From JBLNBN01 sp050260015 (GTDB lineage Bacteria; Bacteroidota; Ignavibacteria; Kapaibacteriales; UBA2268), in the NCBI GenBank assembly GCA_050260015.1, contig JBLNBN010000047.1:31908-95907 (forward strand): a stretch of DNA of 64,000 nt, read 5' to 3'. The notes under the pieces were generated by a model. The model was not told the DNA's origin. It did no database searches and worked only from the letters and a program-made list of their open reading frames with translations. This document shows positions 1 to 8,135 of this stretch, in pieces. Within the stretch, counting starts at the first letter, position 1, and each line of letters opens with the position of its first letter. The translations under genes were made by a program, and so were the position numbers.

Positions 1-2055
1 GAAAGTCAACGGGACGTTCTCTATGCGCTCTATCGCTGTGCGTTCGGCGCCGCGCTTAATTACTATTTCCCCGCCTTCGAACACGCAGGCCAAGCCTCCC
101 CTGCGAACGTGATTCACTATTTCGGGGCGACCGGGTTCCATAGAAAAGAGAGCCACTCTCGACTTGACGTCGCGGCGCATATCGTAAACTAATTCGTCGT
201 CCGCGTTAAGTATAGCGTAGCCGTTCCGTTTCGCGCTCTTGGGAACTACCGACTTAACGCGAGCCATATCGTGGATGTCGTTTATATCCTTCAGCCCAAG
301 GTGGTCTTCGCTTATATTCGTAACAATAGCGGCGTCGCATTCCTCGAACCCGAGGCCGTTTTTAAGGATACCGCCGCGGGCGGTTTCAAGCACGGCGACG
401 TCTACTATCGGATCCTGCAGCACGAGTTGAGCGGAGTAATATCCCGTATTGTCGCCCTTCTCGACCAACTTATCGTAAATATACGTGCCGTCGGTTGTAG
501 TGAAGCCCGGCTTAAAACCAGCGATTCGAAGCGTATGGGCTATAAGTCGCGTCGTAGTCGTCTTGCCGTTCGTGCCTGTAATAGCGTAGATAGGTATCGA
601 CGCTTCCTTTGGATTGGGGAACATCATTTCCACAACGTGGCGGGCTACGTTTCGCGGCTCGCCCAGGCTTGGATTTAAATGCATCCTGAAGCCGGGAGCG
701 GCGTTCACCTCGATAATCGCCCCGTTCCCCTGCCAAATCGGGGAAGTAATGTCGCGCGCTATAACGTCGATACCGCATACGTCGAGCCCGATTATCCTCG
801 CAATGCGCTCGAACATGAATGCGTTGTCCGGGTGCACTATGTCCGTTCTATCGATGGCTTGCCCGCCGGAAGAGAGATTGGCGGAGGATTTAATCGCTAA
901 AGGTTCTCCCTCGGGCAGTATACTGTTTAGGGTGTAACCGGCCCGCGTAAGCAACCCTATTGTGGTTGCGTCTACTTTTATCTTCGTCAGGAAGTTCTCG
1001 TGGTCCTCGCCGCGGCGCGGGTCGGAATTAAGCTCCTCGATCAATTCGCTTACCGTATGAACGCCCGTGCCCGTAATAGTCGGAGGCTGCCTTTCGGCCA
1101 CGGCTACAAGCTTTCCGTTCACTACTAGCGCGCGGTAGTCGGAGCCCGTAACAAATTTTTCTACTATTACTTTATGGGATACCTTTTTTGCTTCCGCGAA
1201 CGCGGCGAGCGCTTCGTCAAAATTATTTATATTAGTCGTAACGGCTCTGCCATGGTTCCCGTCGACCGGCTTAATCGCAAGCGGGTACCCTATCTTTTCC
1301 AGTATCCAGGGCAGGTCCTCCACGGAGGAGCATACTAAACCTTTGGCGACGGGGATGCCCATGGACGCAAGTAATTTCTTGGTCTCAGCCTTGTCGCAGG
1401 CGATCTCGGTCGCGATCAGGTTCGTCGAACTCGTAACGGTAGCTTCGATCCTTTTAGCGCGACTGCCGTAGCCAAGCTGAACGAGCGAATTGTCGTCCAA
1501 TCGTATCGCCGGTATGCCGCGCTTGCGAGCTTCGTCCACGATGGAGGCGGAACTTGGCCCGAGCTTAGTTTTCAGGTATTGCTTTCTTATTTGCCCGACC
1601 CGATTTCTAACGGTCTCCTCGAACTCCGCATCCTCCATCCCGTTCGCCAGGTCAAGAAATGTCTTAACGGCCAGCTTAGCCGCGAGTATCCCGGCGGCCT
1701 CTTCCTCGTAGCTGAAAACTACGTTGTAAACGCCCAATTCCGACGTAGAGCGGGTCCGTCCCCAGCCAGTGTCGATGCCGGCCATGCATTGCATTTCGAG
1801 CGCGAAATGCTCTATAGCGTGCCCCGCCCATGTCCCTTCGTTCATTCGCCGGATGAAGCCGCCCTCGATGCCGTAGCTGCAGTGATGAGAAACGAGATTC
1901 GGCATGCCTGCTAACGCTTTTTCGCTGAATCTCGGAATTTTATTCGTAGGATGATATTCGTACAATCCTATGTCCAGCCGCATCTGAATTAATTTCTTAC
2001 GGCGGGCGCTCCAATAATTTGGTCCCTTTAATGCTCTAAGCTCTATGATTTTCAT
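1..2055 (-). CDS. cphA: Cyanophycin synthetase CphA (3' end cut by window edge)
   Basis: Cytoplasmic ATP-dependent ligase that builds cyanophycin (multi-L-arginyl-poly-L-aspartate) by alternately adding Asp to the backbone and Arg to its side chains. The reverse strand reads from ATG at 2055 (MKIIELRALKGPNYWS) through 685 codons without a stop to base 1; family members are about 870-900 aa, so roughly the last 200 residues lie outside. Three parts are visible: the CphA-specific N-terminal domain, an ATP-grasp domain (segments such as YPLAIKPVDGNHGR and GAIIEVNAAPGFRMH), and the start of a Mur-ligase-like domain with an intact P-loop GTNGKTTTT and VAVLETARGG. The intact Mur P-loop fits CphA1 rather than the degenerate CphA2 type. 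It lies 75 nt downstream of iaaA in a cphB-iaaA-cphA transcription unit. Confidence 0.95.
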   Translation of the reverse strand, partial: MKIIELRALKGPNYWSARRKKLIQMRLDIGLYEYHPTNKIPRFSEKALAGMPNLVSHHCSYGIEGGFIRRMNEGTWAGHAIEHFALEMQCMAGIDTGWGRTRSTSELGVYNVVFSYEEEAAGILAAKLAVKTFLDLANGMEDAEFEETVRNRVGQIRKQYLKTKLGPSSASIVDEARKRGIPAIRLDDNSLVQLGYGSRAKRIEATVTSSTNLIATEIACDKAETKKLLASMGIPVAKGLVCSSVEDLPWILEKIGYPLAIKPVDGNHGRAVTTNINNFDEALAAFAEAKKVSHKVIVEKFVTGSDYRALVVNGKLVAVAERQPPTITGTGVHTVSELIEELNSDPRRGEDHENFLTKIKVDATTIGLLTRAGYTLNSILPEGEPLAIKSSANLSSGGQAIDRTDIVHPDNAFMFERIARIIGLDVCGIDVIARDITSPIWQGNGAIIEVNAAPGFRMHLNPSLGEPRNVARHVVEMMFPNPKEASIPIYAITGTNGKTTTTRLIAHTLRIAGFKPGFTTTDGTYIYDKLVEKGDNTGYYSAQLVLQDPIVDVAVLETARGGILKNGLGFEECDAAIVTNISEDHLGLKDINDIHDMARVKSVVPKSAKRNGYAILNADDELVYDMRRDVKSRVALFSMEPGRPEIVNHVRRGGLACVFEGGEIVIKRGAERTAIERIENVPLTF

Positions 2056-2130
2056 AACGTCTTCCCTATTTTTTGCTTTTCCCCTGGCATTTGCGGCATA
2101 CGTTGTAGCCGCCAGTATAATTCTAAAAAT

Positions 2131-3051
2131 TTATCGTAATTCATCCTCGTAAAAGACAGCTGCAACGGCGCGATCAAGCGTTCTGTATCCTCGGTACATT
2201 GTCGGGGTGTTGTGTTTTATGTATATATTTCCGTCGCAATCAATCCCGATTATTCCCATTTCCGCTTTTATTTGCTTATCGTTGAATTGAAAAACCTGTT
2301 CAATAGCTTCTTTGATTGATTTGCCTCCGTATTTCATTAGCGCGTAGACTTCGTGCGCAAAGACTCCTCTAATAACTTTCTCGCCGTCCCCGGTTATCGA
2401 AACGGCGCAGGCCTCGTTATTCGCGTAAAATCCAGCCCCCACGATCGGGCTATCCCCGATCCTGCCTTCTATCCGCCCGGGCAGTCCGCCGGTGGAAGTG
2501 GACGCGGCTAAATTTCCCTGCGAATCAAGCGCGACAGCGCCAACCGTATCGCCTTCGACAAAAATATTTTTGGGGTCCTTAATGGATATTTCCCATTCTT
2601 TCACCCTGTGCGGCACGATAAAGTAATCGTTCGTCGCCGTCGCCAAGCCTATGGCGCTTGCGAATGAATCGGCCTCCGGGCCGCGAAGCATGGCGTAGGG
2701 GCTCCTATCCATAACCGCTCGGGCCGCGTCGACGGGGTTTCGCACCGTTTTAACGCCGCAAACCGCCCCGGACTTTAGCTCGTAGCCGCACATGATCCCG
2801 GCGTCGCACTCGACGCTACGCTCGCGCGTTAGCGTCGAACCCCTTCCCGCGTTGAAAATGGGATTGTCCTCGAGCTTTACGACTGCGCCGTGAACGGCGT
2901 CCAACGCGGATCCGTTGTTCTCCAGGATTTTCCAACCCGCCTCCAGCGCGGCAAGTATTCCTTTACGGAATTCCCATTCCTGCTCGGGATTTATCTCGCT
3001 ACGGGTGCGATTGACCGCCCCGCCGTGAACGGCAATTGATATATTTATCAT
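2131..3051 (-). CDS. iaaA: Isoaspartyl dipeptidase / type III L-asparaginase (Ntn hydrolase)
   Basis: Plant-type asparaginase that hydrolyses beta-aspartyl dipeptides; in cyanophycin users it splits the beta-Asp-Arg released by cyanophycinase into free Asp and Arg. The 306-aa length fits the family precursor. Visible motifs are the N-terminal HGGA (residues 9-12), FNAGRGS near 66-72, and the autocleavage site GDTVGAVALD, where Thr169 would become the N-terminal nucleophile; GGLPGRIEGRIGDSPIVGAG follows as the substrate-binding region. Its ATG overlaps the cphB stop codon (ATGA), implying translational coupling, and cphA follows, so the context supports dipeptide recycling rather than general asparagine use. 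Expected to mature by self-cleavage into two chains. Confidence 0.93.
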   Translation of the reverse strand: MINISIAVHGGAVNRTRSEINPEQEWEFRKGILAALEAGWKILENNGSALDAVHGAVVKLEDNPIFNAGRGSTLTRERSVECDAGIMCGYELKSGAVCGVKTVRNPVDAARAVMDRSPYAMLRGPEADSFASAIGLATATNDYFIVPHRVKEWEISIKDPKNIFVEGDTVGAVALDSQGNLAASTSTGGLPGRIEGRIGDSPIVGAGFYANNEACAVSITGDGEKVIRGVFAHEVYALMKYGGKSIKEAIEQVFQFNDKQIKAEMGIIGIDCDGNIYIKHNTPTMYRGYRTLDRAVAAVFYEDELR

Positions 3052-3920
3052 TTGGTCTCCTTGGGCATAATATCTCCGGGATAAAATTTTCTTTCGAATA
3101 GATCAAATTCGTTTCCGCGACAAAGCAAGTGGACGCGCAGATTCTCAACGCAGAGAGGCTCGCCGCTCTCCGTTTCGTTAATGTTTGTATACTTTATATC
3201 ATGCCCGTCGATAATCGTCACCATGCCGCTGCCGATGCACTTCATGTGCCCCGTTCCCTTTACGATTAACGCGGTGTCCTCGCCCAGGCCGATCCCGACG
3301 CAAGTTGGATTAGTTATTACCGCGGAAGCTATTCGGCCGACTCGCCCGCGCTTAACGAAATGGGTGTCCATTATGCAGCTGTCGATAAGGCCGAGGCCCG
3401 ACATAGTCTTTACGTCTCCCTTGAGGATGGACTCCAGGGTGGAGCCTTCGTAGATCATGATTTTTGCCATAGCGTGGGCGCCGGCGCTCGTGCCAGCGAC
3501 GGTGAACGTCTTATCTGAACAGTACTTGTCCGCTATTCTTTCAATGAATTTCGTCCCGCCAAGGATCGTGGTAAGCTTAAACTGATCGCCCCCGCTAAAC
3601 ATTAAGGTGTGCGCTTTATTAATCCTTTCAATTATTTCTTCGTCCTCGGCCTGTTCGCGGGATTCGATGTGCATAATATTCATATTCTCAAAACCGAGAG
3701 TGTGGAAAGTGCGTCGGTACGCATCGGCAACTTCTTCGGGTTCGCTCGTAGCGGTGGTGACGAGCTCCATAGTGGTATGCTTTTTATGCTCGGGAAGTAA
3801 GTGCTTTAATATTTCAAATTTAATAAAGTCCTTGCTTTCCGTTTCCATAATAAGCTGGGTCTCGTCTTCCTTACTTTCCGCGCCGCCGATGATCATTAAC
3901 GTTCCCTTCGGCTCTTTCAT
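3048..3920 (-). CDS. cphB: Cyanophycinase CphB
   Basis: Serine-type exopeptidase (S51-like) that degrades cyanophycin to beta-Asp-Arg dipeptides. Motifs: TLMIIGGAESKEDE at the N-terminus, FSGGDQFKL near 108-115, the nucleophile elbow VAGTSAGAHAM with Ser145, and DTHFVKRGRVGR, the usual cyanophycinase signature. I prefer the ATG at 3920 (MKEPKGTLMIIGG): it puts the family's beta-strand right at the N-terminus and has AAAGGGA upstream. An in-frame ATG at 3968 would add 16 residues (MALFSLIGIKRVKGKF). The 3' end overlaps iaaA by four bases. Breakdown and synthesis genes on one transcript would give a cell that both stores and mobilises nitrogen. Confidence 0.94.
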   Translation of the reverse strand: MKEPKGTLMIIGGAESKEDETQLIMETESKDFIKFEILKHLLPEHKKHTTMELVTTATSEPEEVADAYRRTFHTLGFENMNIMHIESREQAEDEEIIERINKAHTLMFSGGDQFKLTTILGGTKFIERIADKYCSDKTFTVAGTSAGAHAMAKIMIYEGSTLESILKGDVKTMSGLGLIDSCIMDTHFVKRGRVGRIASAVITNPTCVGIGLGEDTALIVKGTGHMKCIGSGMVTIIDGHDIKYTNINETESGEPLCVENLRVHLLCRGNEFDLFERKFYPGDIMPKETK

Positions 3921-4215
3921 AAATTTTCCCTTTACTCTCTTTATGCCTATTAATGAGAAAAGCGCCAAGATTTCCGCGCTTTTCTGTTGTTTTATTTGAC
4001 GCCTTACTTTGATATGTATTTTTTATAAATGACTGTTTGATTAATATATTTTTATTTACGTGCGCTCCCGGGCTCTACTAATCGGCACGTAAGCTTAATG
4101 ATACAAAGCGCTTGACCTCGCCTTACTTTTACGTATATTCTTTTCCCACCCTGCATGCCGAAGCCCGGCCGAGTTTTTAGATAAATGTTTCTGAATTTAA
4201 TTGAATAAAAATAAA
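3921..4215. other. Intergenic leader of the cyanophycin operon
   Basis: AT-rich gene-free stretch upstream of cphB. It must hold the operon promoter, but I could not pick a convincing TTTG/TAnnTTTG pair on the minus strand. No repeat family of the window is present. Confidence 0.4.
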
Positions 4216-4245
4216 AGAAGGTTCCGACCTTCGCCGGAACCTTCT
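4216..4245 (-). terminator. Rho-independent terminator after the T9SS protein gene
   Basis: Inverted repeat with 11-bp arms (AGAAGGTTCCG ... CGGAACCTTCT). On the minus strand it is followed by TTTTATTTTTA. It lies 38 bases past the stop of the gene ending at 4283 and separates it from the cyanophycin operon. Confidence 0.85.
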
Positions 4246-4282
4246 GAATTTATTTAACTTATATCAATATTTTCGGGATCAA

Positions 4283-5455
4283 CTAATTCTTTATAATATT
4301 GCCTACCCCGAGGGTTTTGCCGTTTGCGGAGCGAACTATAACATAGTATGCGCCCGGGGCCAGGTTAGCCGGCAGCTCAAATACGACGCTCTGCGACGCT
4401 TCCGCCTTCAAAGCGGCGACCCTCGCGCCGTCCGAGTTTATTATTTGCGCGTAAACGATGCCCCTTGCGTCTTCGGGCAGCGCTATCGTGAAAGTATTAT
4501 CAGCCGGATTGGGATATGCCAACAGTGTTTTCGCTAACGCCGGATCGCCGACCGAGCCTTGCTGGGCCTTAAGCTTCGAATGGAACTGGAATACGGCCGT
4601 GGAATCCTCGTTGCCCTCATTAAAGAACAGGGCCGCTACGGCATTTATCTCGTTCTCCCGGTAGAATATCTGAGAGGAGGTCTCGGTATATTGCCCTTGC
4701 GTCAATCCAAAAGCGGCAAGGAATTGCGCAGGCGCTGGTTGGCCTGCAACAAACATGCTGTCGGTGGTTTCGGTCGTGGAATTAACGAGTAAAACGGGTA
4801 TAGGCTCAGACTTCCCGGAGCCTACCGGGAGTATAAGAGTTCCCCAACCGGTTACGGTGTCCCGGGTAGTTGTGTAGCTGCGTTTGATTATTGGTATTTG
4901 GTTCATACCCATCGCGCTGATATTTATCAAACCGTTCGATTCGATTACGGTATTAATTTCATTGGAGCCGCCGTAGGCCAGCGGGAATGGAAGCGTCCTG
5001 ACGGGATTATCGTAGATGTGAACGTAATCCTGTATAAAAATGCTGTCGTTCGCTCCCGAAGTAAATTCGCCAATGTTCCACGCTTGCGCGGAAGTATGAT
5101 AGCCTAAGTTGACGACGCCGGTGTCGGTTATCGCATAATAATCGTCGTAGAGGTAGCCTTTGTTTGTCGTTAAGTTCTCGAACATATTCAATCGTGCGTA
5201 GGCGTTCGGGAATTGAGGCAAAGTCGATGCCGAGCGTATGTTTACGTACGATGTATCTATTGTCAGGAAGGAATAATCCCATAATTGACCTATGCCAACC
5301 GTAGCGCGGGCTACCGCCGTGTCGCTTACGTATATCGTATCGCGTTGAGAGCCGGTCGGCATTACGCCAAAGTTCTGACGCGTCAAAACTATCGGCTGTT
5401 GTGCGGATGCGGCGATTACGCCGAACAGCGCAATAAGTAAAGCTAATGATTTCAT
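4283..5455 (-). CDS. Secreted protein with T9SS type A C-terminal sorting domain
   Basis: Predicted exported protein of 390 aa. It starts with a signal peptide (MKSLALLIALFGVIAASAQQ, cleavage likely after ASA). The middle (about 20-305) is a beta-rich, Thr/Asn/Tyr-rich region with no domain I recognise. The last 80 residues are a Por/T9SS sorting domain: LLAYPNPADNTFTIALPED, then a hydrophobic strand pattern, PGAYYVIVRS and a terminal GNIIKN. Proteins of this class cross the outer membrane by type IX secretion and are attached to the surface or released after CTD removal by PorU, encoded at 47-55 kb here. Single-gene unit with its own terminator. Function unknown. Confidence 0.8.
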   Translation of the reverse strand: MKSLALLIALFGVIAASAQQPIVLTRQNFGVMPTGSQRDTIYVSDTAVARATVGIGQLWDYSFLTIDTSYVNIRSASTLPQFPNAYARLNMFENLTTNKGYLYDDYYAITDTGVVNLGYHTSAQAWNIGEFTSGANDSIFIQDYVHIYDNPVRTLPFPLAYGGSNEINTVIESNGLINISAMGMNQIPIIKRSYTTTRDTVTGWGTLILPVGSGKSEPIPVLLVNSTTETTDSMFVAGQPAPAQFLAAFGLTQGQYTETSSQIFYRENEINAVAALFFNEGNEDSTAVFQFHSKLKAQQGSVGDPALAKTLLAYPNPADNTFTIALPEDARGIVYAQIINSDGARVAALKAEASQSVVFELPANLAPGAYYVIVRSANGKTLGVGNIIKN

Positions 5456-5568
5456 AAATTCTCCAGTATTTTAAATATATTATGGTAGTATAACGAATAT
5501 TTAATTATTAAATTTTTTTTCAGAATCAATCCTGCCGTTATTCATTTTCTTTTCTTGGCCAGTTAAGC

Positions 5569-5576
5569 TATATTTG
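5569..5576 (+). promoter_or_regulatory. Candidate -7 element (TATATTTG) for the SDR gene
   Basis: TATATTTG matches the Bacteroidota TAnnTTTG -7 consensus and lies 30 bases before the ATG; a weak TTTC sits 19 nt upstream of it (5546-5549) in the -33 position. Confidence 0.45.
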
Positions 5577-5606
5577 TATATTCCAATTGTTTATTAAGGA
5601 GCGGTT

Positions 5607-6356
5607 ATGCTTTTGAAAGGCAAAGTTGCGTTAATAACTGGGGCAAGTCGCGGCATAGGCGCCGCAACCGCCATACTTTTCGCTCGCGAAGGCGCGCGAG
5701 TCGCTATTAACTACGTTCACAGCAAAGAGGCGGCGGAGCACGTCGCGCAAATCATTCGCGACAACGGCGGCGAAGCCGAACCGTTTTGCGCGGACGTTAC
5801 TAAGCAGGAAGAAGTAGATAAAATGGTCGCGGAAGTGAGCGAGAAATTCGGCTCGCCCGATTTGCTCGTCGTCAACGCCGGATTGCATTTTAAGGTCGGT
5901 CCCTTCTACGAATTTACCTGGGAGGACTTCGACCATAAATACGTAGGGGAAATGAAGGCCGCATTCTTTATTACCCGCGCGATTATTCCTTCCATGCTGC
6001 AGAAAGGCGCCGGTTCGATCGTATTCGTCTCCAGCGGGCTCTCGAAGCGCCCCGGCGAAGGCATGATAATCCATTCAGCTTCGAAGGCCGCGTTGAACGC
6101 TTTCTCGCGCAGCCTGGCGATCGAGTACGGCGAGAAGGGCATTAGGATTAACACCGTCGCCCCGGGGCTGACCGACACCGACGCAACGAATTGGCTCCCG
6201 GAGGAACGTAAGAAGATAATGTCGAAGCTCACCCCGCTAAAAAGGATAGCGCAGCCCGAGGACATAGCCGGGGCGATACTTATGCTTTCCAGCGACCACG
6301 CCGGGTTTATCACAGGCGGATACCTCCCCGTCGACGGCGGCATCACGATGCTATGA
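5607..6356 (+). CDS. SDR-family oxidoreductase (FabG-like) with His in place of the catalytic Tyr
   Basis: Classical short-chain dehydrogenase/reductase fold, 249 aa, cytoplasmic. The NAD(P)-binding glycine motif is TGASRGIGA (11-19), the structural NAG motif is VVNAGL, the catalytic Ser region is FVSSGLS (Ser143), and the C-terminal ITGGYLPVDGG strand is typical of FabG-like enzymes. The active-site YxxxK motif reads HSASK: His156 replaces the general-acid Tyr while Lys160 is kept, and the Ser-to-His spacing (13) is the normal Ser-to-Tyr spacing, so this is a true substitution. 'HxxxK' SDRs exist in other phyla to my recollection, so it may be a functional variant with a distinct substrate. 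The start ATG has GGAG upstream. Substrate unknown; 22 nt before the OmpA-family gene. Confidence 0.88.
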   Translation: MLLKGKVALITGASRGIGAATAILFAREGARVAINYVHSKEAAEHVAQIIRDNGGEAEPFCADVTKQEEVDKMVAEVSEKFGSPDLLVVNAGLHFKVGPFYEFTWEDFDHKYVGEMKAAFFITRAIIPSMLQKGAGSIVFVSSGLSKRPGEGMIIHSASKAALNAFSRSLAIEYGEKGIRINTVAPGLTDTDATNWLPEERKKIMSKLTPLKRIAQPEDIAGAILMLSSDHAGFITGGYLPVDGGITML

Positions 6357-6378
6357 ATGTAGATCAACAAAAATAATT

Positions 6379-8046
6379 ATGCGATTAAAATTGACTTTCC
6401 TGGCGTTCGCCGCGCAAGCCCTGGCGCTGTGCGCCTTTGCCCGAACGGATTCAGCTTCGATTAGGTTGGGCGCGTTTGTCGATTACTCGGCAAGCGCGCA
6501 CCTCTCCCATTTCCGGCAGCTTCCCGGCGTCGAGTTCTACAATCCATACTGGGATTCGGAGCTTTCCGGCTCCTTAGCGGCGGGATTCATTTTTGAAAGC
6601 CCGGCGGGAAAGAATTCAATTTTTTCCTTAAAATTAGGCCTAACGCGCGAAAACGGCGAATTCTCCGCTGCGGATACCATAGATATTCCCAACGGGAACC
6701 TCGTCCGCCGGGCGCGCTTGAATTATTATCAAAAAACGAAGATTGATCGCGCGCTGCTGGAGCCTACTATTCGGGTACGGCTTTACGACAAGCTCCGGCT
6801 CGACGCCGGAGTTTTCGCTAAAGTCCTCCTTGGATCGTATTTTGACCGCTACGAATTTCTGCCCTCCGCGCAGGGATTCCTCTTCCCAGACTCCTCGAGC
6901 GAGAGATTCCGCAAGAGCGGCTCTATCCATTCGCTGCAATCTATAACGGGCGGCTTGACTCTCGGCCTGTCCTACGATATACCGCTCGACAGGAAAGGAA
7001 GATATATACTCTCGCCGCATATTATCGGTAATTATTCGCTGACTAAAAATATCCAGGAAATCGATTGGACGACCCATTCGATACGGGCGGGGATCTCTTT
7101 TGTATTCGCGCCGCCGAAATCCGCCCCCATGGAAGTCCTGCCGGATATTCCTCCCGCCGAATCGGCCCCGAAGAGAGATGAAATCGAAGACTTGCGGGAA
7201 AAGCAAAAAGTTACCCGGCTCTATCCGCTCCTAAATTATATTTTCTTCGATTCCGCTTCCGCCGCGCTCCCTGCGCGCTACGCGCGCCTAACGGCAGGGC
7301 AAGCCGCAAAGTTTACCGATTCCGCGCTGGAAGTCCAAAATACTTTGGCCATTTATAGGACCTCTCTCAATATTATCGGGTATCGGCTCCGGAAATTCCC
7401 CGACGCTAAGCTGGCTTTAACCGGCTGCACATCCGGCCCCGACGAAGCTGCGACGCTCGGAAAAGAGCGCGCGGAGGCTATCGCCTTGTATTTGTCCGAG
7501 GTTTGGAAAATAGACCGGAACAGGTTAGTTGCTTCCGGACGCGCGCTGCCCGAAACCCCTTCCCGGAATATCTCGGGAATTGGAGCGCAGGAGAACCGCC
7601 GAGTAGAGATCGCTTCGGACGACGCGCGCATTCTCGCCCCGTACGTCGCCTACGATATGCTCGAGGAAGCCCCTCCCGGCGCGTACTACGGAGTCGCGGA
7701 GGAATACGCCCTGCTGCTCTTCGATTTCGAAAAGTCGAAGCTTGCCGAGCACGGCCGCGCCTCTATCGATTTAATAAAGAAGATGATGAAGCCAGAACGC
7801 TACTCCGAGCTTCCACCGAACGAATTCTCCGTGCGCTTCCTCGGGTACTCCGACGCGACCGGCTCGCCGGGCTACAACGAAAAGCTCTCGCGGGAGCGCG
7901 CCGAGGAAGTCCGCAAGCTAATACCCGTGCCCGGCTCCAGCGCCGTAGGAATTGGCGAATCCATTTTGCTCTTCGACAACTCGACTCCCGAGGGCAGGTT
8001 TTACTGCCGCACCGTCGTAATTCGGGCGGAGCGGAAAAAGCCCTAA
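6379..8046 (+). CDS. Outer-membrane OmpA-family protein with two OmpA-like domains
   Basis: A 555-aa exported protein with a signal peptide ending near CAFA-RTDS. Residues about 25-255 alternate like an outer-membrane beta-barrel (aromatic-rich strands, LTLGLSYDIPL, SIRAGISFVFAPP). A Pro-rich linker (EVLPDIPPAESAPK) leads to a first OmpA/MotB-like domain (about 280-415: NYIFFDSASAALP ... ALTGCTSGPDEAATLGKERA ... NRRVEIAS) and a second more divergent one (about 430-553: LLLFDFEKSKLAEHG ... FLGYSDATGSPGYNEKLS RERA). OmpA domains usually hold peptidoglycan; two in tandem are less common. No Shine-Dalgarno is seen before the ATG, as often in this phylum. Specific role unknown. Confidence 0.82.
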   Translation: MRLKLTFLAFAAQALALCAFARTDSASIRLGAFVDYSASAHLSHFRQLPGVEFYNPYWDSELSGSLAAGFIFESPAGKNSIFSLKLGLTRENGEFSAADTIDIPNGNLVRRARLNYYQKTKIDRALLEPTIRVRLYDKLRLDAGVFAKVLLGSYFDRYEFLPSAQGFLFPDSSSERFRKSGSIHSLQSITGGLTLGLSYDIPLDRKGRYILSPHIIGNYSLTKNIQEIDWTTHSIRAGISFVFAPPKSAPMEVLPDIPPAESAPKRDEIEDLREKQKVTRLYPLLNYIFFDSASAALPARYARLTAGQAAKFTDSALEVQNTLAIYRTSLNIIGYRLRKFPDAKLALTGCTSGPDEAATLGKERAEAIALYLSEVWKIDRNRLVASGRALPETPSRNISGIGAQENRRVEIASDDARILAPYVAYDMLEEAPPGAYYGVAEEYALLLFDFEKSKLAEHGRASIDLIKKMMKPERYSELPPNEFSVRFLGYSDATGSPGYNEKLSRERAEEVRKLIPVPGSSAVGIGESILLFDNSTPEGRFYCRTVVIRAERKKP

Positions 8047-8123
8047 TTCATTGTTATACTTGCTGTTCATACTCGCCGGATAATATCTCGGGCGCCGCGG
8101 CTTACGTTTCGCGGAAAAATAGT

Positions 8124-8131
8124 TAATTTTG
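8124..8131 (+). promoter_or_regulatory. TAATTTTG -7-like element just before the DHODH-like gene
   Basis: Exact TAnnTTTG match only four bases before the ATG at 8136, with no SD and no clear -33 box. If active, the transcript would start at or inside the start codon (leaderless), or it serves a later start. Could be chance. Confidence 0.3.
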
Positions 8132-8135
8132 CTAA

